Source of the DNA: an uncultured Bacteroidales bacterium
Lineage (GTDB): Bacteria > Bacteroidota > Bacteroidia > Bacteroidales > FEN-979
DNA: 64,000 nucleotides
Direction of reading: 5' to 3'
Assembly (NCBI GenBank): GCA_903887775.1
Contig: CAISRB010000016.1
Location: 78,592 to 142,591 of the forward strand
The notes below the pieces were generated by a model. It had not been told where the DNA came from and did not search any database. It was given only the letters and a program-made list of their open reading frames with translations. Below are positions 58,050-64,000 of the stretch, in pieces (position 1 is the stretch's first letter; every line of letters begins with the position of its first letter). The translations under genes were made by a program, and so were the position numbers.

Positions 58050-59510
58050 ATGACCCCCCAATCCATCCTTCTCGCTTTCCTGTTATACACCGCCCTGTTG
58101 TTCTTTATAACCTGGCTGACGGCGCGAAAAGCCACGAACCGTGCTTTTTATATAGGGAATAAAACATCCCCCTGGTATGTTGTTTCTTACGGTATGATCG
58201 GAGCCTCGCTTTCGGGTGTGACATTCATGTCGGTGCCGGGATGGGTAGGTGATACCCAGTTCTCTTATTTTCTGGTAGTGGCCGGATATCTTTTAGGGTA
58301 TGCCGTCATCGCGCTGGTCCTTCTGCCCCTGTATTACCGGATGAACCTTACTTCAATTTATTCCTACCTTGAATCCCGTTTCGGGTTCTGGTCATACAAA
58401 ACAGGCGCTTTTTACTTTATCCTTTCAAGGGTGATCGGGGCATCGTTCAGGATGTTCCTGGTCGTAAATGTGCTGCAGGTCTTCGTTTTCGATGCCTGGA
58501 AGATCCCTTTCGCTCTTACGGTTCTCATTTTTATTGTACTTATCCTTCTGTACACATTCAAAGGCGGGATCAAAACGATCATCTGGACTGATACCGTGCA
58601 GACAACCTTTATGCTGCTGGCCGTGTTTTTATCAATCTTCCTGATCGCGAAAAATATGAACCTGAGCCTTGCAGGATTATTTCACAGGGCTGCAGATGAT
58701 GGACTGACCAGGATTTTTAATACCGACTGGAGCGACCGCCGTTTTTTTGTGAAGCAATTCTTCAGCGGGATGTTCATTACGATAGTGATGACAGGGCTTG
58801 ACCAGGAAATGATGCAGAAGAATCTCAGCTGCCGCAATCTTAAAGATGCCCAAAAAAACATGTTTACATTCAGCGGGGTATTGGTATTCGTGAATTTTAT
58901 TTTTCTTTTCCTTGGAGCCACTCTTTTTCTTTTCGCAAATTTCAAGGGGATAGCATTGCCTTCACGCTCCGATGACCTTTTTCCCCTCATAGCAATCAAC
59001 CAACTGGGACCGCTTGCAGGCCTTGTCTTTATTATAGGGCTTATCTCGGCGGCATATCCCAGTGCTGATGGGGCTTTAACTTCCCTCACGACTTCCTTCT
59101 CGATAGACTTTCTGGGCCTTCAGAAAAAAGAACATCTGAGCGAGAAGAAAAAGGAAAAGATCCGTTACCTTGTTCATGTTTCCTTTGCTTTCATTCTTCT
59201 TGCGGTCATAATCTTATTCCGGGCCATCAACGACAGGGCTGTAATCGATAAGTTATTCACAGTGGCAGGATATACCTACGGACCCCTTCTGGGCCTGTAC
59301 GCATTCGGACTTTTTACACGTAAGCAGGTGAAAGATAAACTGGTACCTTTCATTGCCATGATTTCACCGGTTATCTGTTATTTACTTAGCAGGTATTCTG
59401 TGTTAATATTTAGTGGTTATAAATTCGGTTTTGAACTTCTGATTCTTAACGGATTTATTACTTTTGCCGGACTGTTTTTCATAAGCAGGAAGAACTCAAA
59501 GCCCGCTTGA
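58050..59510 (+). CDS. Sodium:solute symporter (SSS family)
   Basis: 486 residues, about 13 membrane helices. Features of the LeuT-fold SSS family: FYIGNKTSPWYVVSYGMIGA near the start, SLSGVTFMSVPGWVGDTQF, YSYLESRFGFWSYKTGAFYF, SRVIGASFRMFLVVNVLQVF, and AAYPSADGALTSLTTSFSID in the core. It takes up an unknown solute with sodium; sugars, sialic acid or carboxylates are the usual substrates. It is a single transcription unit. Confidence 0.93.
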   Translation: MTPQSILLAFLLYTALLFFITWLTARKATNRAFYIGNKTSPWYVVSYGMIGASLSGVTFMSVPGWVGDTQFSYFLVVAGYLLGYAVIALVLLPLYYRMNLTSIYSYLESRFGFWSYKTGAFYFILSRVIGASFRMFLVVNVLQVFVFDAWKIPFALTVLIFIVLILLYTFKGGIKTIIWTDTVQTTFMLLAVFLSIFLIAKNMNLSLAGLFHRAADDGLTRIFNTDWSDRRFFVKQFFSGMFITIVMTGLDQEMMQKNLSCRNLKDAQKNMFTFSGVLVFVNFIFLFLGATLFLFANFKGIALPSRSDDLFPLIAINQLGPLAGLVFIIGLISAAYPSADGALTSLTTSFSIDFLGLQKKEHLSEKKKEKIRYLVHVSFAFILLAVIILFRAINDRAVIDKLFTVAGYTYGPLLGLYAFGLFTRKQVKDKLVPFIAMISPVICYLLSRYSVLIFSGYKFGFELLILNGFITFAGLFFISRKNSKPA

Positions 59511-59553
59511 AATTGCTTGTCCGCCGTTAATCAGGGTGAACCAAAACGGAAAT

Positions 59554-59581
59554 TGTAAATCATAAATCATAAATCGTAAAT
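59554..59581 (+). repeat. RTAAATC heptamer array before glnN
   Basis: GTAAATCATAAATCATAAATC-type four units directly before the glnN ATG (59582). It is the inverse of the TACGATT array at 63803-63861, so the two flank glnN, DUF4831 and kdsA. Confidence 0.75.
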
Positions 59582-61771
59582 ATGGACAATATCAGATTCA
59601 GAGCACTGGAGTTGACAATGAGCAGAGTCCCGAAAACTGTTGATTTCCCCGATAAAAAAGCATCAGAATATTTCGGGGAACTCACGTTCAACAGGGTCGC
59701 AATGAAAGAGTTTCTTACCGAAGAAGCATATACTGCGGTCATTAATTCAATCGAAAAAGGCGAAAAAATCGACCGGAGGATAGCCGACCAGGTGGCTGCC
59801 GGTATGAAAGCCTGGGCCATCAGCAATGGATCTACACATTATACGCATTGGTTCCTTCCTCTCACAGGAGCTACTGCCGAAAAGCATGACGCTTTTGTTA
59901 GCCCCGTGGAAGGTGGCACCGGCATTGAAAAATTCAGGGGAATTGAACTTACGCAACAGGAACCCGATGCTTCCAGTTTCCCGAGCGGGGGGATCCGCTC
60001 AACTTTTGAAGCCAGAGGCTATACCGCCTGGGATCCTTCTTCCCCGGCTTTCATAATGGACAGGACCCTGTGCATCCCCTCCGTTTTTATTTCATATACG
60101 GGAGAAGCACTCGACTATAAAACTCCTTTATTGCGTGCCCTTCATTCTATCGATAAGGCCGCTGTTGAGGTTTGCCAGCTTTTCGACAAGGATGTGACGA
60201 AGGTGTTTGCAACCCTGGGCTGGGAACAGGAATATTTCCTGGTTGATAAAGCGCTTTACAGCGCCCGTCCCGACCTGGTCCTGACCGGGCGGACCCTGTT
60301 CGGCCATTCCTCTGCAAAAGACCAGCAGCTTGAAGATCATTATTTCGGAACTATACCACAGAGGGTCATGGCTTTTATGCAGGAGTTTGAACTGGAGGCT
60401 CACAGGCTCGGAATCCCGGTGAAAACAAGACATAACGAAGTAGCGCCAAACCAGTTTGAATGTGCGCCTGTATTTGAAGAGGCCAACCTTTCGGTTGACC
60501 ACAACCAGTTGATGATGCACCTTATTGAAAAGGTGGCGAGCCGGCATAATTTTACTGTTCTGCTTCATGAAAAGCCATTTAACGGCGTCAACGGATCGGG
60601 CAAGCACAATAACTGGTCCCTCGCTACCAACACCAGGGAGAACCTCCTTGTCCCCGGTAATAATGCAAAATCCGAACTGCGCTTTCTTACATTCCTTGTA
60701 AACATTGTCAAAGCTGTTCATGACAATGCCGACCTGCTTCGGGCCATCATCGCCACACCGGGTAATGATCACCGCCTTGGCGCAAATGAAGCGCCTCCGG
60801 GAATTATCTCGGTTTTCATCGGCGCCCAGCTTACTCATTGGCTCAATACGATTGAGAAAAGCGACAAAAACTTCAAGTTCAGTCTCGATAGTGATAACGG
60901 CCTGCTCAAAAACTTTCCGAAGATCCCCGAGATTCTGCTCGACAATACCGACCGTAACAGGACATCCCCTTTTGCTTTCACGGGGAACAAGTTTGAATTC
61001 AGGGCAGTAGGATCATCACACTCCTGTGCCCCGGCAATGATAGCCCTGAATATGATCGTAGCCGATCAGCTTAACCAGTTCATGAAAGACCTGAAGGCTG
61101 TGTCGGGAAAGAAAGTGAAACCCGATGAGGCCATTATGACCGTACTGAAAAAATATATCAGGGAGTCAAAAGCTATCAGGTTTGAAGGGAATAATTACGG
61201 GCAGGAATGGCTGAAAGAAGCTGCAAAACGGGGACTCTCCAATCATAAGACCACGCCCGATGCTCTCAAGGCTTTTGTGACTCCGAAGTTCGTGGATGTT
61301 TTTGAACGGAACGGAGTCCTTACAAGCCGCGAAGTTCATGCCCGTTATGAAATTGGTCTCGAAAACTATACGAAAAAGATACAGATTGAGTCAAGGATAC
61401 TTGGCGACCTGGTCTCAAACCATGTGATTCCGGTTGCGATCAGGTACCAGAATACCCTTGTCGACAATGTCAAGGGACTGAAACTGGTTCTCGATTTGAA
61501 GACTTACGGCAAGATCTCCCAGAATCAGATGGAACAGATCACCGAGATATCAGAGCATATTGATAAGATCATGACCTGTGTGAATGATATGACTGAAGCA
61601 AGGAAGGTTGCAAACAAGCTGCAGGATCCTGAAGAAAAAGCCCAGTCATACTGCCACAATGTATTCCCTTATTTTGACAAAATACGTTATCATTCCGATA
61701 AACTTGAACTGATGGTTGATGATGAGGTATGGCCATTACCCAAATACCGCGAACTCTTATTTATTCATTAA
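59582..61771 (+). CDS. glnN: Glutamine synthetase type III
   Basis: 729 residues, the normal length of GSIII, much longer than GSI/GSII. Typical segments: SNGSTHYTHWFLPLTGATAE near residue 79, FPSGGIRSTFEARGYTAWDP, LGWEQEYFLVDKAL, PVKTRHNEVAPNQFECAPVF, FNGVNGSGKHNNWSLATN near residue 340, and LGANEAPPGIISVFIG. It makes glutamine from glutamate and ammonia; the dodecameric GSIII is the main form in many Bacteroidales. A heptamer array forms its leader, so no usual ribosome-binding site is visible. Confidence 0.98.
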   Translation: MDNIRFRALELTMSRVPKTVDFPDKKASEYFGELTFNRVAMKEFLTEEAYTAVINSIEKGEKIDRRIADQVAAGMKAWAISNGSTHYTHWFLPLTGATAEKHDAFVSPVEGGTGIEKFRGIELTQQEPDASSFPSGGIRSTFEARGYTAWDPSSPAFIMDRTLCIPSVFISYTGEALDYKTPLLRALHSIDKAAVEVCQLFDKDVTKVFATLGWEQEYFLVDKALYSARPDLVLTGRTLFGHSSAKDQQLEDHYFGTIPQRVMAFMQEFELEAHRLGIPVKTRHNEVAPNQFECAPVFEEANLSVDHNQLMMHLIEKVASRHNFTVLLHEKPFNGVNGSGKHNNWSLATNTRENLLVPGNNAKSELRFLTFLVNIVKAVHDNADLLRAIIATPGNDHRLGANEAPPGIISVFIGAQLTHWLNTIEKSDKNFKFSLDSDNGLLKNFPKIPEILLDNTDRNRTSPFAFTGNKFEFRAVGSSHSCAPAMIALNMIVADQLNQFMKDLKAVSGKKVKPDEAIMTVLKKYIRESKAIRFEGNNYGQEWLKEAAKRGLSNHKTTPDALKAFVTPKFVDVFERNGVLTSREVHARYEIGLENYTKKIQIESRILGDLVSNHVIPVAIRYQNTLVDNVKGLKLVLDLKTYGKISQNQMEQITEISEHIDKIMTCVNDMTEARKVANKLQDPEEKAQSYCHNVFPYFDKIRYHSDKLELMVDDEVWPLPKYRELLFIH

Positions 61772-61785
61772 GACAAACTAAGATT

Positions 61786-62979
61786 ATGGCAATCCGAGGG
61801 TTTTTTATCCGGCTGTTGCCGGTTCTGATGATGTTCGGAACCAGCATTGCGTATTCACAGATCAACGTGGTGCATATCGACAACAATACTTTCCCCCAGA
61901 CCAGCGAAGGGATATTCTATAGTCTTCCCCGAACTGTTGTCGACATTACAGTGAAGATCGACCGTATTGAAAATTATCAGGGCCCTTATGCTGATTATGC
62001 CCTGCGTTTCCTTGGCCTGAAGAACGTGGTTCAATCGAATACCATTGAATACAAAATTTCAGATATAGCCATATCGACTTCCTTCGAACCTGATCCCGAC
62101 CAGTATTATTTCGTCGAACTTGGAGATAAAACTCTGAAAGGGGAAAATGCCGGCCTGCTCTCTCTGACCGATGCCGGGATAATCCTGGGCACATTGCCCG
62201 TGGGATCAGACACTGCAACACAGGTGAGGAAGCTGTTAAACACGGAAGAACCTCCCCTGGAACTCGAGAAGGATGCTTTTGGCGAGCTGTTCAGGAACTA
62301 TACCGACATGAGCGTATTTGAAAAAGTTGATACCATCCGCAGAAAGGTCAACATTGATACAATGACCCTTGAACGTCAGTACCTGAAAAAGACGATGGTT
62401 GAAAAATCACCTGAACAGAAAGCCAAGGAAGCGGCTGACTTCCTTTCGAAGATCAAGGATAATCGCTTCAACCTGATCACGGGATTTCAGGAAGTGAATT
62501 ATAATAAAGAAACCCTGGAGTTTATGGATGCCCAGTTGAAGAACCTTGAAAAAGAATACCTGAAGTTATTTACGGGTGTAAGGATACACAAAACGATAAC
62601 CTTCTCGTATAAGTACATACCTACTCCTAACCAGATAAATACTGAAATCCCGGTTCTTAAATTTAATAAATCAAAAGGTGTTCAGGACCTTGATGCACCG
62701 GGTTCAGGAAAGGTGATAACGATAAAAGTACAAAGGGTAGGCAACACTCATTCTGTTTCAACTTACCTTCAGAAGGCCGAAAAGACGGCCAAATCAAGCG
62801 GTTTCTTTTACAGGATACCTGAATATGCAAGAGTGACAGTGAAGGTTGACGACAATACCCAGGAAGAGCAGCAATGCCTGATCAACCAGCTGGGCCTGGT
62901 TACGAATCTGCCTTCAGGTAAATGGAAAGTATTGTTCCACCAGGAAACAGGAGGCATTAAGAGCCTGAAAATAGAATAA
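61786..62979 (+). CDS. DUF4831 family exported protein
   Basis: About 397 residues from ATG 61786, with signal peptide FIRLLPVLMMFGTSIAYSQ; the longer frame to 61729 overlaps glnN and lacks a signal. The body starts with GIFYSLPRTVVDITVKIDRI and YADYALRFLGLKNVVQS, typical of the Bacteroidota family DUF4831, followed by beta-rich sequence. The function is unknown; the family is widespread as a single-copy gene, suggesting an envelope role. It is 14 bases after glnN and convergent with kdsA. Confidence 0.9.
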   Translation: MAIRGFFIRLLPVLMMFGTSIAYSQINVVHIDNNTFPQTSEGIFYSLPRTVVDITVKIDRIENYQGPYADYALRFLGLKNVVQSNTIEYKISDIAISTSFEPDPDQYYFVELGDKTLKGENAGLLSLTDAGIILGTLPVGSDTATQVRKLLNTEEPPLELEKDAFGELFRNYTDMSVFEKVDTIRRKVNIDTMTLERQYLKKTMVEKSPEQKAKEAADFLSKIKDNRFNLITGFQEVNYNKETLEFMDAQLKNLEKEYLKLFTGVRIHKTITFSYKYIPTPNQINTEIPVLKFNKSKGVQDLDAPGSGKVITIKVQRVGNTHSVSTYLQKAEKTAKSSGFFYRIPEYARVTVKVDDNTQEEQQCLINQLGLVTNLPSGKWKVLFHQETGGIKSLKIE

Positions 62980-62984
62980 GAAGG

Positions 62985-63797
62985 TCACAGGGCTTTTCTG
63001 ATCCTTACAAGTTTTATCAGTAATTCTTCGAGGAGTTCGAGTTTCAGCATGTTCGCGCCGTCTGATTTGGCCATTGCCGGATGCGGATGCGTCTCAATAA
63101 AAAGCCCGTCGGCCCCTGCTGCAATACCTGCTTTTGCGAGAGTTTCAATAAGTTCCGGTTTGCCACCTGTCACTCCTTCCGATTGGTTTGGCTGCTGCAG
63201 GGAATGGGTCACATCCAGGATAACCGGTACCTGGAACTTCTTCATCTCGGGAATAGAACGCATATCCACGATCAGGTCCTGGTATCCGAAAGTGGTTCCT
63301 CTTTCGGTGAGCATGACGTTGACATTTCCCGTGCTCAGGATCTTTTCCACTGCAAACCGCATCGATTCAGGCGAGGAAAATTGTCCCTTCTTGATGTTGA
63401 TGACTTTTTTTGTCCTCCCGGCGGCAAGAAGCAACTCAGTCTGCCGGCAGAGAAAAGCCGGGATCTGCAGCACATCTACGTATGCTGACGCGAAGCCGGC
63501 TTCTTCTTCTGAATGGACATCAGTGAGCGTGGGTATGTGAAGCTGTTTCCCGACCTCGGAAATGATATTCATGGCCTTCTCATTGCCAATACCGGTAAAT
63601 GAATCTCCCCTCGAACGGTTTGCTTTTTTGTAGGACGATTTGAAGATGTAAGGTATGTTAAGCCGGTCGCAGATCATTTTAATATGGCTTGCGACTTCCA
63701 TCGACATGCTGTCGTTTTCGACTACACAGGGACCTGCGATGAGGAAAAACATGTTCGGGTCCTTGACTGTAAAATGTGGGATGTAGAGTGGTAACAT
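62985..63797 (-). CDS. kdsA: 3-deoxy-8-phosphooctulonate synthase (KDO-8-P synthase)
   Basis: 270 residues. IAGPCVVENDSMSMEVASHI at the start, IFKSSYKKANRSRGDSFTGI, LTDVHSEEEAGFASAYVDVL, QIPAFLCRQTELLLAAGRT, VMLTERGTTFGYQDLIVDMR and FIETHPHPAMAKSDG are all standard for KdsA; the Cys in GPCVV and Asp in LTDVH/ANRSRG contacts are visible. It condenses arabinose-5-phosphate with phosphoenolpyruvate, a step of KDO synthesis for LPS inner core. Upstream, a TACGATT array occupies its leader. Confidence 0.97.
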   Translation of the reverse strand: MLPLYIPHFTVKDPNMFFLIAGPCVVENDSMSMEVASHIKMICDRLNIPYIFKSSYKKANRSRGDSFTGIGNEKAMNIISEVGKQLHIPTLTDVHSEEEAGFASAYVDVLQIPAFLCRQTELLLAAGRTKKVINIKKGQFSSPESMRFAVEKILSTGNVNVMLTERGTTFGYQDLIVDMRSIPEMKKFQVPVILDVTHSLQQPNQSEGVTGGKPELIETLAKAGIAAGADGLFIETHPHPAMAKSDGANMLKLELLEELLIKLVRIRKAL

Positions 63798-63802
63798 ATT
63801 TA

Positions 63803-63861
63803 CTTACGATTTACGATTTACGATTTACGATTTATGATTTACGATTTATGATTTACGATTT
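63803..63861. repeat. TACGATT heptamer array upstream of kdsA
   Basis: Eight or nine copies of TACGATT/TATGATT, period 7. On the kdsA strand it is the 5' leader. It is the inverse of the array at 59554-59581. The remaining bases to 64000 are AT-rich with two GTTGACTTTTTTC repeats (63880, 63918) and no gene. Confidence 0.9.
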
Positions 63862-64000
63862 GTTGTTGACTGAAATAGGTTGACTTTTTTCAATAACTAT
63901 TAAACTCTTTTGTTGTTTGTTGACTTTTTTCTTTTTTGCTACTTTTTTCTTTTTTGTCAATAACTTCGATATTTGTTAATACGTCGTTTGACCACTTGAA

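Noticed and set aside
57834-58061. 75-codon minus-strand ORF upstream of the symporter gene
   Set aside because: No recognisable family, Cys/Ser/Arg-rich composition, overlaps the symporter start.

Overview
This window is chromosomal DNA of a Bacteroidota bacterium, probably from the Bacteroidales or a related anaerobic lineage. The evidence is: several secreted proteins with type IX secretion (T9SS) C-terminal sorting domains, both type A and gliding-type B; a type III glutamine synthetase; the lineage-restricted families DUF4199 and DUF4831; FISUMP-domain proteins; and promoters of the TTG-N19/20-TAnnTTTG kind. The oxygen-sensitive 4Fe-4S serine dehydratase fits an anaerobic or microaerobic life. 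No phage, insertion sequence or CRISPR array is visible.

Layout. 1-12 kb holds secreted and metabolic genes (GH15-like hydrolase, PQQ-type propeller, serine dehydratase, VOC protein, lipase-like hydrolase, phosphoesterase, pirin), an MNT/HEPN toxin-antitoxin pair, and an unusual number of broken genes: a deiminase with a frameshift and a missing catalytic segment, a glycosidase-like gene apparently without its barrel, and scraps of DUF433, extradiol dioxygenase and possibly restriction-type genes. 12-29 kb holds exported proteins (S41 peptidase, MBL-fold hydrolase, two FISUMP proteins, GH92 mannosidase, T9SS cargo), ClpB and endonuclease III. 29-40 kb holds recA, a TPR lipoprotein, an Hpt protein, an outer-membrane barrel and a nucleotide-sugar set (phosphohexomutase, RfbD, UDP-xylose synthase, UDP-glucose dehydrogenase). 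40-47 kb is a damage-tolerance locus: a LexA-like S24 repressor, DinB and a DnaE-type polymerase, interrupted by a four-helix-bundle gene and an ORF6N gene. 47-58 kb contains an SPFH protein, CysC, tRNA-Lys, TsaC, SRP RNA, glycosyltransferases, a hybrid sensor kinase, and the GDP-D-glycero-D-manno-heptose set (hddA, gmhA, hddC, gmhB). 58-64 kb holds a solute:sodium symporter, glnN, DUF4831 and kdsA. The sugar genes in 34-40, 50-58 and 63 kb together point to surface polysaccharide and LPS/S-layer glycan synthesis.

The most unusual property is a population of short tandem arrays with a 7-base period (GCGAAAA/GTGAAAA type, TACGATT type, ACAATGT type, CACCAGT type). The GCGAAAA arrays mostly occur as inverted pairs, always purine-rich arm first, enclosing 12 to about 600 bases. 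Two of the pairs each enclose one accessory gene (four-helix bundle; ORF6N), both placed inside the repressor-dinB-dnaE locus. Arrays also form gene termini and stop codons, and three different repeat types lie in frame inside the dnaE reading frame. A second striking signal is a pair of perfect 31-base palindromes in the ORF6N gene that differ by compensatory base changes.
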